Source of the DNA: Erysipelotrichales bacterium
GTDB lineage: Bacteria; Bacillota_I; Bacilli_A; Erysipelotrichales; Erysipelotrichaceae
NCBI GenBank assembly: GCA_910576855.1
Contig: CAJTJP010000024.1
Location: forward strand, 1-48,752
Reading direction: 5' to 3'
Length of the DNA: 48,752 nucleotides
Shown here: piece after piece, positions 1 through 7,096 of the stretch
How the letters are laid out: the number at the start of each line of letters is the position of its first letter
Numbering within the stretch: position 1 is the stretch's first letter
Position numbers and translations under genes: made by a program
The notes under the pieces: model-generated
What the model was told of the DNA's origin: nothing
Databases searched by the model: none
What the model saw: only the letters and a program-made list of their open reading frames with translations

Positions 1-1
1 C

Positions 2-160
2 CCCCTTCGTGAAGCTAAGTCTAAAACATTTGATCCTATCACCAAAGATGATAAGCCTAATAAGGTCTATATCCCTCCAATGTCTCATCCTTGGAAACAC
101 GCTTCTTTTCAAGCTTATATTGCGAAACAAAAGCACCGTAATCTTGGTGCTAATGTTTAA
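2..160 (+). CDS. Transposase C-terminal fragment (partial, 5' end outside window)
   Basis: An open frame enters from the window edge and runs 52 codons to TAA at 158-160. It contains YIPPMSHPWKHASFQAYIAK, which resembles the C-terminal tail of DDE integrase-type transposases of Firmicute insertion sequences (ISNCY/IS1202-like, from memory). The family is not secure from such a short piece. The rest of the element lies upstream of the window. The frame ends just before a sequence that looks like an IS terminus, consistent with a transposase ending near the right end of its element. Confidence 0.6.
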   Translation, partial: PLREAKSKTFDPITKDDKPNKVYIPPMSHPWKHASFQAYIAKQKHRNLGANV

Positions 161-200
161 CTTTTTTTGGGACATTTTCATTTTCGCTTGACACAGCTTT
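161..200 (+). mobile_element. Probable right end of the insertion sequence
   Basis: Directly after the transposase stop comes a T run and then GGGACATTTTCATTTTCGCT. A short conserved terminus right behind the transposase stop is the usual arrangement of an IS right end. The left end and target-site duplication are outside the window, so the exact boundary cannot be fixed. A TTGACA hexamer lies at this edge (188-193). Confidence 0.4.
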
Positions 201-217
201 TACAAAATAACTATATT
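188..217 (+). promoter_or_regulatory. Outward-facing sigma-A-like promoter at the IS edge
   Basis: TTGACA at 188-193 and TATATT at 212-217 are 18 bp apart. No gene follows on the + strand before the terminator at 302-338, so the transcript would be about 110 nt and non-coding. It may be an outward promoter at the element end. Confidence 0.4.
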
Positions 218-301
218 ATGAGCTTGTATCACCGTCGCAGAAGTAAATTTATCGATTAATCAGCAAATACTTCGCAATGTAATAAAAATAATTTCATAAA
301 G

Positions 302-338
302 AAAAAGGATGCGACAATCCATCGCCATCCTTTTGTTT
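302..338 (+). terminator. Intrinsic terminator
   Basis: AAAGGATG pairs with CATCCTTT (8 bp) around a loop of about 14 nt, followed by a T-rich tract. It separates the IS edge from the minus-strand RNA. An A-rich tract on the 5' side means it could also work on the minus strand. Confidence 0.6.
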
Positions 339-341
339 TAC

Positions 342-500
342 AAAAAAGTCCGAAGCGGAAGAGATCTTTCCCTGTAGGTACAGGTGGGTGACCTGTATCA
401 TCCCATTAGGATCCCTGCTCGTAACAGGTCTTCAACACAAGGATATAACGTCCGGTCTCCCTTATCTCTAAGTGTAGGAAAAATTTATACCGCTCAGGAC
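342..500 (-). ncRNA. Structured non-coding RNA, possibly 6S RNA
   Basis: On the minus strand, GTCCTGAGCGG (from 500 down to 490) pairs with CCGCTTCGGAC (358-348) in an 11-bp closing stem with one mismatch. It is followed at once by six T, a terminator end. Inside lie a 6-bp stem AGAGAT/ATCTCT, a long hairpin closed by GACCTGT/ACAGGTC and a short CCTGTA/TACAGG hairpin. A TATACT -10 box sits at 512-507, about 7 nt upstream of the predicted 5' end. No ORF fits. The rod-like shape, length near 160 nt, internal asymmetric bulge and terminator-coupled closing stem fit Firmicute 6S RNA, but I cannot confirm the family. Another structured RNA or cis-element is possible. Confidence 0.5.
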
Positions 501-506
501 AATTCT

Positions 507-512
507 AGTATA
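507..512 (-). promoter_or_regulatory. -10 box of the minus-strand RNA
   Basis: Read on the minus strand this is TATACT, about 7 nt upstream of the first base of the RNA's closing stem. I see no good -35 hexamer at 17 bp. Its position fixes the direction of the RNA. Confidence 0.45.
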
Positions 513-624
513 TCATGAATTTTGATAATGTATACTCTTGACTTTTTCTATTTTGTTGTTCCATTTGTTTTTATTTATAATCAGCATTAAAAATAACTGA
601 TTTTAAGCGATATTCAGTCTGTGC

Positions 625-1821
625 CTATACATATTTTACCATATTATAAAATTCATACATATCATTATTTGTATTACGCATCTGTGTACCTGTGATTTCA
701 TAACCGCATTGGGAATACAGCTTGATTGCGCGTTTATTAAAGGCGGCAACACTGAGCAGAAAGCAGCGCGGATGAAACTGCTGATACAAATAAGCCTCTG
801 CCTGTATTAAAAATTCATAACCCATATGCTTGCCGCACAGATCGGGGCGAAGTCCGATGCCGATTTCGATTCCGTTCTCTTGTTGAACGTAAGTGAAAAA
901 ACCGACGAATTCTTTTTCACAGATTGCTTCCATATAGGTGCTCTCCCGTAAGTCCTCATTCACTAACTCTGCATAATCCTCAGGGTCAGCTTCAGCGTCA
1001 TAAAAATCATAAGGCTTATCATAATGCCACTGTTCCGCAATTTCTAATGCATGTTGTTTGGACAACGGCTGAAATTCATAGGTGATCGGATTGCTTTCCT
1101 TTTTCCATAATTCCACTTGCTTATGATTACTGAGCATGGAAAGCAGATTATCCTTGGCGCTCGGATATTCCTGATACAGCTTCAGCAGCATTTCCTTCAT
1201 ATCCTGCCGTTTCGTATAGCCGTCATTGGGACAGGTACTTACCACAAAAGGAATCGCATTGTTGAGCAAGGCATTGTTGATTTCATCCTCATGGCAATAA
1301 AGCAAAGGGCGAATAAACATCATCTGTGTATTCGTTAAATACATCTTCGGCTTAAACGTCGCAATTCTGCCGCCGTAAATAGCGTTCAGCAGCAGAGTTT
1401 CAACCGCATCGTCTCCATGATGTCCGAATGCCGTCTTATTACAGCCGTATTTCTTAGCTGCCTCAATGACCGTTGCTTTCTTGAATTTCGAGCACAGACT
1501 GCATTTGATTTTTCCCTCAGCATCTCGGTTCTTTTTTAATATCTCATAGACTTTAGAGGGCTCACTGTGAAATTCAATGCCGTTTTCATCACAAAAGGCT
1601 TGAACTGAACGAAAATCCATATCGGGAAAGCCGAGATCGATATGAATACCGACGACCTCAAAGCGCTTGGCAGGGAATTTGGCATACATATGCAGGGCAG
1701 TCAATAAAACCATGGAATCTTTACCGCCAGATACCCCGACAGCGATACGATCATTTTCCTCAATCATATGATAGTCCTCATCAGCCTTGCGAATATTGCG
1801 TAAGATTTCCTGTATTCTCAT
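625..1821 (-). CDS. TtcA-like tRNA 2-thiocytidine synthetase fused to a GNAT acetyltransferase
   Basis: The 398-residue product has two parts. Residues 1-245 are a PP-loop ATPase of the TtcA/TilS group: SGGKDS at 31-36, a CxxC at 107-110 (CSLC) and a third cysteine at 197, matching the three cysteines that hold the [4Fe-4S] cluster in TtcA. AFGHHGDDAVETLLLN is typical of this group. Residues 250-398 look like a GNAT acetyltransferase: a W-x-Y...PY entry, an acetyl-CoA loop near 321-334 (GIGLRPDLCGKHMG), and NKRAIKLYSQCGY at 362-374, a standard GNAT end motif. TtcA adds sulfur to cytidine 32 of tRNA; the acetylation target here is unknown. The start follows AGAGGTGAT and an extended -10 box. 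The only minus-strand protein gene, divergent from truB. TtcA-type function likely; exact substrate uncertain. Confidence 0.85.
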   Translation of the reverse strand: MRIQEILRNIRKADEDYHMIEENDRIAVGVSGGKDSMVLLTALHMYAKFPAKRFEVVGIHIDLGFPDMDFRSVQAFCDENGIEFHSEPSKVYEILKKNRDAEGKIKCSLCSKFKKATVIEAAKKYGCNKTAFGHHGDDAVETLLLNAIYGGRIATFKPKMYLTNTQMMFIRPLLYCHEDEINNALLNNAIPFVVSTCPNDGYTKRQDMKEMLLKLYQEYPSAKDNLLSMLSNHKQVELWKKESNPITYEFQPLSKQHALEIAEQWHYDKPYDFYDAEADPEDYAELVNEDLRESTYMEAICEKEFVGFFTYVQQENGIEIGIGLRPDLCGKHMGYEFLIQAEAYLYQQFHPRCFLLSVAAFNKRAIKLYSQCGYEITGTQMRNTNNDMYEFYNMVKYV

Positions 1822-1843
1822 AATATCACCTCTAAGTGATAAT

Positions 1844-1849
1844 ATTATA
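1844..1849 (-). promoter_or_regulatory. Extended -10 promoter of the ttcA-like gene
   Basis: Minus-strand TGCTATAAT gives an extended -10 element about 25 bp upstream of the start codon, followed by the RBS AGAGGTGAT. No clear -35. It lies back to back with the truB promoter. Confidence 0.5.
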
Positions 1850-1890
1850 GCATAATGACTCAGACAAGTGCTATTTCAATCGGAATATGT

Positions 1891-1896
1891 TATAAT
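1891..1896 (+). promoter_or_regulatory. Extended -10 promoter of truB-ribF
   Basis: TGTTATAAT (TG-N-TATAAT) ends 16 bp before the truB start at 1913. No good -35 is visible. It decides the truB start: an ATG 45 bp upstream would place the promoter inside the coding region. Confidence 0.55.
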
Positions 1897-1912
1897 GATT
1901 CATGGTGATTAC

Positions 1913-2743
1913 ATGGATGGAATATTACCTGTTTATAAAGAAGCCGGCATGACCTCACACGATGTAGTGATGCGCTTACGCAGGCTGTTGCATATAAGTA
2001 AAATCGGACACAGCGGAACCTTGGATCCGGATGCGACCGGAGTGCTGCTAGTGCTGATCGGACGTGCTACGAAGGCACTGCCTTTTTTAGAGGATACGGA
2101 TAAGGAATATATCGCGACGATGAAGCTCGGTATGCGCACATGGAGCGATGATACGAGCGGTGAAATCATTGAGACAAGAGCGATTAATGAAATAAGTGAT
2201 TTTCCGCAGCTGTTAAAGCAGTTTATCGGTAAACAAAAGCAGCTTCCGCCAATGGTTTCCAGTGTAAAGGTGAATGGCAGAAAGCTGTATGAATATGCGC
2301 GGGAACATAAAATCGTTGAGCGACCCTTGCGTGATATTGAAATATACGATATCGAATGCTTGGATGAAACAAAGCATGAGTTTCGCATTTTCTGTTCAAG
2401 CGGTACGTATATTCGCTCATTATGCGTCGATATCGCTGCGAAAAGCGGAAATCTCGGCTGTATGGATACGCTGATAAGAACAAGGGTAGGGCGCTTTCAA
2501 TTATCGGATTGCGTAACCTTGAAGCAGGTTGAAAACGGTGAACTGCCGCTGTTTTCCCTCGCAAAGGCCTTGGCGCATTATCCGCAAGTCGCATATGAGC
2601 CACTTTCTGATATTATCCAAGGAAAGAAAATCAAGCTTGCCTGTGAGGCTGATGAAATTGCGGTATGTGACAAGGATGAAGTCATGGCAATTTATCGTCG
2701 CAGTGAAGATGATGTTTTCAGTTGTGTGAGAGGACTTTGGTAG
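1913..2743 (+). CDS. truB: tRNA pseudouridine(55) synthase TruB
   Basis: Makes pseudouridine 55 in the T-loop of tRNAs. The 276-residue product opens with the family signature MDGILPVYKEAGMTSHDVV, followed by KIGHSGTLDPDATGVLLV, which contains the catalytic aspartate (TLDPDATG). The middle has the family's PPMVSSVKVNGRKLYEYAR block and the C-terminal part a PUA-like tail. The ATG at 1913 was chosen because GGTG lies upstream and an extended -10 box overlaps any longer N-terminus. The next gene, ribF, starts 8 bp downstream; truB-ribF is a common Firmicute pair. Length is slightly below the usual 300. Confidence 0.96.
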   Translation: MDGILPVYKEAGMTSHDVVMRLRRLLHISKIGHSGTLDPDATGVLLVLIGRATKALPFLEDTDKEYIATMKLGMRTWSDDTSGEIIETRAINEISDFPQLLKQFIGKQKQLPPMVSSVKVNGRKLYEYAREHKIVERPLRDIEIYDIECLDETKHEFRIFCSSGTYIRSLCVDIAAKSGNLGCMDTLIRTRVGRFQLSDCVTLKQVENGELPLFSLAKALAHYPQVAYEPLSDIIQGKKIKLACEADEIAVCDKDEVMAIYRRSEDDVFSCVRGLW

Positions 2744-2751
2744 GAGAGGTT

Positions 2752-3708
2752 ATGAAGGAAATACATATATCATTACATCAAGATTCCCCTGAGATCAATG
2801 AGCCGATTCATGCCTGTATCGGTTATTTTGACGGGATTCATATCGGTCATCGGCAGCTGATTCAAGCAGTCGTCAAACATGCGAAGGAACAGGGCGGCGC
2901 AGCGGCTTTGATTACGTTTGACCCCGATCCGTGGGCGGTAATCAAGGGCTTGACGCAGATCGCCCATTTGACAAGCATGGAGCAGCGCAAGCAAATAGCG
3001 GCACAATTAGGCGTCGAATATTGGATCATTTTGGATTTTACCGAGGAAATGGCTGCGTTATCAGTCGCTGAATTTCATGAGCAAATTTTATATCCGCTGC
3101 CGTTAGCTACGCTTGTTTGCGGCTATGATTTTCATTATGCACATTACGGCAAGGGCGATTCACAATCGCTGCAGGCACAAAATCGCTTTACGGTACAGGT
3201 CATTGAACAGGTACAAAATGAAGCACAAAAAATCAGCTCAACGAGAATTGAACAATGTATCAAGGAAGGGAAAATCGAAAAAGCAAATGAATTGTTATCA
3301 CGTCCGTATACAATGACGGGCATTGTGGTACACGGCTTGAAAAACGGCAGAAAAATGGGGTATCCAACGGTGAATCTACAGCCTGATACTGCCTATGTCA
3401 TGCCCAAGGAGGGTGTTTATGTCGGACTGATGCACTATGACGGGAACAACTATCACGCAATGATCAATGTCGGCAGCAATCCGACCGTTCAAAGCACCTT
3501 GACTCAACGAATCGAAGCGCATGTCTTTGATTTCGATGAAATGATATACGATCGCCCGGTTGCGTTTTCCTTCCTTCATTATTTGCGCGGTGATTTTAAA
3601 TTTCAAGGCTTGGAACAGCTGAAGCAGCAGCTGCAGCAGGATGAAGCAGCAACACTTGCATATTTTAACAAGCATTCGGAGGAAGCATATGCGTTTACAG
3701 GTATTTGA
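2752..3708 (+). CDS. ribF: Bifunctional riboflavin kinase / FAD synthetase RibF
   Basis: Converts riboflavin to FMN and FMN to FAD. Of 318 residues, the N-terminal nucleotidyltransferase domain carries GYFDGIHIGHRQLI and the ISSTRIEQCIKEGKIEKANELL segment. The C-terminal flavokinase domain begins near MTGIVVHGLKNGRKMGYPT, which holds the G-R-x-x-G-x-P-T motif, and continues through EGVYVGLM and NVGSNPT. The ATG at 2752 follows TAGGAGAGGTT; a longer frame from 2722 would overlap truB and lacks an RBS. The 3' end overlaps the next gene by 20 bp, suggesting co-translation. Confidence 0.95.
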   Translation: MKEIHISLHQDSPEINEPIHACIGYFDGIHIGHRQLIQAVVKHAKEQGGAAALITFDPDPWAVIKGLTQIAHLTSMEQRKQIAAQLGVEYWIILDFTEEMAALSVAEFHEQILYPLPLATLVCGYDFHYAHYGKGDSQSLQAQNRFTVQVIEQVQNEAQKISSTRIEQCIKEGKIEKANELLSRPYTMTGIVVHGLKNGRKMGYPTVNLQPDTAYVMPKEGVYVGLMHYDGNNYHAMINVGSNPTVQSTLTQRIEAHVFDFDEMIYDRPVAFSFLHYLRGDFKFQGLEQLKQQLQQDEAATLAYFNKHSEEAYAFTGI

Positions 3709-5059
3709 TTTAATCGAGGAAACATTACAGCTTTTAGCAAAAAACAACGCCTTTTATCATGAGGCAGAAAATGAAATCAATTCGATCATTCGCTCATTAT
3801 TTCATGCACATTCCGAGGTATTCATTGATTTATCCTCACGTGTAAAAAGCAAGGAAAGTCTGCGGGAAAAAATCATCCGCAATCGTTTTTATAAGGAATG
3901 TCAAAATGCACAGGATATTCTCGATCAGCTTTCCGATTTGATCGGTGTAACGATCGAATGTCGCTTTATCGAGGAAGAATACAAAGCACTGTTATGGCTG
4001 AGAAAGCAGCTGACACAACAGGATGAACAGGGCTTTTATACATGTGAAGCTTATCCGTTGCTTCATCTGGATTTGGCTTCTCATCAGCCGCAGCTGCAAA
4101 AAAACGGCTTTTCCATTTATCGTATTGACGGCTTTTATGAAAAGGACAATCAAAAAATCAATTTTGAACTTCAGATCAAGGCATTGGTACATGCCTTTTG
4201 GGGTGAAATCGAGCATAAGCTCGTCTATAAAAATACGAATTACTATGTATACGACAGCTTTATGAAGGATCTGCTTGCCAGTATCAATGCCCAGCTTACA
4301 ATTACCGATCGCCAGCTCAGCATCGTTTATCAACAGATGCAAGAGCTTTCCTTTAGTGATTCCGGTTTAGATGAGAACAGCTTTGAGAAGCAGATCACAA
4401 AGGCAATCAACGATCTGTTTGCACAAAAGATGATGGAATCACTTGGCTTCACCTTGAATATCAAACAGACCTCAACTCTTTTAGGGCATTATATCTTTAT
4501 CAAGGATATTCATTATGACGGCGGCAATAACGATCGTATCGCTGCGCTGTTTCAAACCTTTAAGAAGCTGAGTCGTACCAAGATTGACTTTGAAAATGAG
4601 GTGCATCTTGATCAAGGCTTTACCTCAAACGATATCTTTATCGATATATTGGGACATTATTTGATCTCCGTGATCAATGAGGATTATGATTGGTTCGTGT
4701 TCTTTAAAATGCTGTTCGCGGTAGAGCCGGGCAATGATATGCAGGATTTCTGTTTATTCTTAAGCGTAATAAAAAACTATTTGGTGGATAATTATTGGCT
4801 GAATACACGCTTTTTAAAGCTTTCACTGGATCAGGCAGAGCTGCTTCATCAGGAATGTGCACATATATTGGCACAGTCATTATGTGAAATCGGAACGATC
4901 AAAATCATCTATGATTCCAATATGCTGGCTGTCAATAAGGCATTTATCCCATTTATTGAGGAGCTTGAACAGCGTGTGATATCCTATAAGGATTTTATGG
5001 AATATCGACAGGCATATTATGAGGAATGGATGCGGCAAATGAATGAAATATTTTCCTAG
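3689..5059 (+). CDS. RelA/SpoT-domain protein (putative alarmone synthetase-like)
   Basis: A 456-residue protein whose first about 180 residues match the (p)ppGpp synthetase fold: SSRVKSKESLREKI at 49-62, DLIGVTIECRF at 83-93 and FELQIKALVHAFWGEIEHKL at 159-178, with the E-x-Q-I and W-x-E-I-E-H signatures. The synthetase block usually reads D-x-x-G-x-R and G-Y-R-S-x-H; here the Arg is Thr (DLIGVT) and the second block is GFSIYRIDG, so activity is uncertain. Residues 200-456 match nothing I recognise and are mainly helical. No HD, TGS or ACT domain, so it is not a full Rel. The start has GGAGG upstream and overlaps ribF. Linkage to ribF and spoIIIAH is unusual. Confidence 0.75.
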   Translation: MRLQVFDLIEETLQLLAKNNAFYHEAENEINSIIRSLFHAHSEVFIDLSSRVKSKESLREKIIRNRFYKECQNAQDILDQLSDLIGVTIECRFIEEEYKALLWLRKQLTQQDEQGFYTCEAYPLLHLDLASHQPQLQKNGFSIYRIDGFYEKDNQKINFELQIKALVHAFWGEIEHKLVYKNTNYYVYDSFMKDLLASINAQLTITDRQLSIVYQQMQELSFSDSGLDENSFEKQITKAINDLFAQKMMESLGFTLNIKQTSTLLGHYIFIKDIHYDGGNNDRIAALFQTFKKLSRTKIDFENEVHLDQGFTSNDIFIDILGHYLISVINEDYDWFVFFKMLFAVEPGNDMQDFCLFLSVIKNYLVDNYWLNTRFLKLSLDQAELLHQECAHILAQSLCEIGTIKIIYDSNMLAVNKAFIPFIEELEQRVISYKDFMEYRQAYYEEWMRQMNEIFS

Positions 5060-5069
5060 CGGTCTAAAA

Positions 5070-5113
5070 AAGCAGTCTGAGGCATAGGCTTATAACGGCA
5101 AGGAGGACTGCTT
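5070..5113 (+). promoter_or_regulatory. Hairpin enclosing the spoIIIAH ribosome binding site
   Basis: AAGCAGTC (5070-5077) and GACTGCTT (5106-5113) form a perfect 8-bp stem. The AAGGAGG Shine-Dalgarno (5100-5106) lies at the 3' edge of the 28-nt loop, and the right arm ends directly before the ATG at 5114. No T run follows, so it is not a terminator; it could modulate translation. Confidence 0.5.
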
Positions 5114-5605
5114 ATGAACAGACAGGCACTCGCTTTTTTGACGATGTTTTCCCTTATTCTCATGTTGTCGGTCTATTATGTAACGCTGCCTACCGATACG
5201 ACAAGCGTTATGACGACTGAAAACGGTGAGGATCTAAGCGATTCTAAGGAAGATGAAAAGCAGCAGGGAACTGAGGCAGAAAAGCTGCAGGAGGAAATTA
5301 CATCAAAGCAAGAGGAGGAAGTAAAGAAGCAATCTGATATCGTATCAGATACAAAATCCAGTGAGGAGGCCAAGAAAGAGGCTTTGGAGACACTGGAAAC
5401 CTTAAAGGATGACGAACAACAGAAAACGGCGTTAAAGCAGGCACTGGAAAAGGCAGGCTTTATGAGTGCAATTGAAATTACCGAGGGTACATGTAAAATC
5501 AATGTATTTGACAGTGAGGACAAGGAAGAAAACGCAAAAAAGGTCATGGATATTGCTCATGAAAGCATCGGACAGAAATATTTGATTGAAGTTACGTTTA
5601 AGTAA
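5114..5605 (+). CDS. spoIIIAH: Stage III sporulation protein AH (SpoIIIAH)
   Basis: Mother-cell protein of the channel joining the two sporulation compartments; it pairs with forespore SpoIIQ. The 163-residue product has one N-terminal membrane helix (about 7-25), then an acidic, Lys/Glu-rich, probably helical stretch (about 38-125), and a C-terminal ring-building-motif-like domain: KAGFMSAIEITEGTCKINVF followed by A-x-x-V-M-D-I and a final beta strand. In Bacillus it is the last gene of the spoIIIA operon; here no other spoIIIA gene is nearby. Translation starts inside a hairpin loop (see 5070-5113). Confidence 0.85.
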   Translation: MNRQALAFLTMFSLILMLSVYYVTLPTDTTSVMTTENGEDLSDSKEDEKQQGTEAEKLQEEITSKQEEEVKKQSDIVSDTKSSEEAKKEALETLETLKDDEQQKTALKQALEKAGFMSAIEITEGTCKINVFDSEDKEENAKKVMDIAHESIGQKYLIEVTFK

Positions 5606-5627
5606 TGCAATTCATGAAAAAATCTGT

Positions 5628-5633
5628 TATAAT
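5628..5633 (+). promoter_or_regulatory. Extended -10 promoter of the Asp23-family gene
   Basis: TGTTATAAT ends 20 bp before the start codon, followed by GAAGGTG as RBS. No clear -35 hexamer. Confidence 0.5.
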
Positions 5634-5653
5634 GATACCAAGAAGGTGAAATT

Positions 5654-5983
5654 ATGGCACAGGAATATATTGCAGTAAAGCAAAAACATGATTTAGGCTT
5701 GATCGCACTCAGCAAATCTGTATTTGCGACGATTGCGCAGATTGCGGTGGAAGAAGCTGAAGGATTGACGCTTGCCGATCCGTTTAATCCGTTTAAAAAC
5801 TCAATCAACTGTAAAATTCAAAACGATCAGCTGATTATTACGGTTGCGGTAAAGGTGCGCTATGATTCCAATGTAAAGGAAGCATGTGCAAAGCTACAAA
5901 ATACGATTCATGACAATATCGCTCATATGAGTGATTATACACCGGATGTTATTGATATTCGGGTAGGCGGTTTTGTATTTTAA
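5654..5983 (+). CDS. Asp23/Gls24 family protein (YqhY-like)
   Basis: A 109-residue soluble protein of the Asp23/Gls24 (DUF322) family. The family pattern is clear: an N-terminal D-L-G-x-I-x-L-S-K-x-V-F-A-T-I-A block, a central beta strand with V-K-V-R-Y-D, and a C-terminal I-D-I-R-V-G-G-F-V-F end. Members are membrane-associated or linked to lipid metabolism in Bacillus (YqhY). yqhY normally sits next to nusB; here nusB is 3.2 kb away behind a terminator, a nucleotidase and an AT-rich island. It has its own promoter and terminator, so it is probably monocistronic. Confidence 0.85.
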   Translation: MAQEYIAVKQKHDLGLIALSKSVFATIAQIAVEEAEGLTLADPFNPFKNSINCKIQNDQLIITVAVKVRYDSNVKEACAKLQNTIHDNIAHMSDYTPDVIDIRVGGFVF

Positions 5984-6005
5984 GGAACGATGACGTTCCT
6001 TTTTT
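5983..6005 (+). terminator. Intrinsic terminator of the Asp23-family gene
   Basis: AGGAACG-ATGA-CGTTCCT, a perfect 7-bp stem with a four-base loop, followed by a T run. It begins on the last base of the stop codon. Confidence 0.92.
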
Positions 6006-6041
6006 CGTATTATATGCTTAGGCATTGTATCGGGAGGACAT

Positions 6042-6944
6042 ATGGCAGTATCATTTGAGAATTGCTTAGTGATCGGAATTTCGTCACGAGCATTGTTTGA
6101 TTTACAGAAGGAAAATGAAATATTTGAGCAGCAGGGACTTGAGGCCTATGCAAGCTATCAGCAGGAGCATGAGAATGAAGTATTGAAGCCGGGAAGTGCA
6201 TTTCCGCTTGTAGAAGCACTTTTGCGTTTGAATGAGCTCAGCAAGGAGCGCTTGGTTGAGGTGATTATTATGAGCCGTAACAGTGCCGATACAAGTCTTA
6301 GGATTTTTCATTCCTTGGAGCAGTACGGCTTGGATATCACAAGAGCGGCACTTGTCGGCGGTAAGAATGTTTCACCGTATTTAGAGGCTTTTCAGGTCGA
6401 TTTGTTTCTTTCGGCCGATGAAGCAGATGTACAGAATGCGATCAACCATAATACGGCTGCCGGTGTCATTTATACGAATTCGCTGTATCAAAAGACCAAA
6501 CTGCCGGAAATTCGTATCGCATTTGACGGAGATGCGGTATTGTTTTCCGATGAGGCCGAACAAATTTATCAAAGGGAAGGCTTAGCTGCTTTTGTGAAGC
6601 ATGAGCATGAATTGGCGCATCAGGCATTGCCCGAGGGACCGTTTGCGAAGTTTCTTAAAACGCTTTCTCATATTCAAAATCGATTTCCGCATGAGGAATC
6701 ACCGATTCGTACCGCTTTGGTTACCGCGCGCAATGCACCTGCGCATGAGCGTGTCATAAATACGCTGAGAGAATGGAATGTCAGAATCGATGAGGCTTTC
6801 TTTTTGGGCGGTATGAAAAAAAGAGATGTGCTGCAGGCATTCGGTGCTCATATTTTCTTTGACGATCAAGCGACTCATTTGGATGCGGCAAGTGAGGTAG
6901 TGCCAAGTGCCAAGGTTCCTTATTTACAAAGTGAGGAACAATAG
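6042..6944 (+). CDS. 5'-nucleotidase (cytosolic cN-I family)
   Basis: A 300-residue protein matching the 5'-nucleotidase family related to animal cN-I (PF06189): V-I-G-I-S-S-R-A-L-F-D near the start, VIIMSRNSADTSLRIFHSLE in the middle, LVGGKNVSPYLEAF, and RIAFDGDAVLFSDEAE, which holds the D-x-D-type metal/nucleophile motif. These enzymes dephosphorylate nucleoside 5'-monophosphates in the cytoplasm; which monophosphate is preferred cannot be read from the sequence. The start has GGGAGG upstream. It begins a segment separating the Asp23-family gene from nusB. Confidence 0.88.
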   Translation: MAVSFENCLVIGISSRALFDLQKENEIFEQQGLEAYASYQQEHENEVLKPGSAFPLVEALLRLNELSKERLVEVIIMSRNSADTSLRIFHSLEQYGLDITRAALVGGKNVSPYLEAFQVDLFLSADEADVQNAINHNTAAGVIYTNSLYQKTKLPEIRIAFDGDAVLFSDEAEQIYQREGLAAFVKHEHELAHQALPEGPFAKFLKTLSHIQNRFPHEESPIRTALVTARNAPAHERVINTLREWNVRIDEAFFLGGMKKRDVLQAFGAHIFFDDQATHLDAASEVVPSAKVPYLQSEEQ

Positions 6945-7030
6945 ACAAACATATCGCAGAAACGAAGTTGCCTTTCATGGTACGGGCTTTGTTTCCACCA
7001 TGAGGGCGGTTTACATATCTGAATCGCTGT

Positions 7031-7059
7031 TTGACATAAGAACTAGGTAAGTATATAAT
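7031..7059 (+). promoter_or_regulatory. Consensus sigma-A promoter of small membrane gene, copy 1
   Basis: TTGACA (7031-7036) and TATAAT (7054-7059) are exactly 17 bp apart, a full consensus. The gene starts 38 bp further on. Confidence 0.88.
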
Positions 7060-7096
7060 ATAAGTGTAAGCGATTACATTGAAAGGCGGTGTTACT

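Noticed and set aside
1868-1912. Longer N-terminus for truB
   Set aside because: It would place an extended -10 promoter within the coding region, and the family begins at the ATG at 1913.
2223-2603. 126-codon antisense frame in truB
   Set aside because: Reads across conserved truB sequence; no independent evidence.
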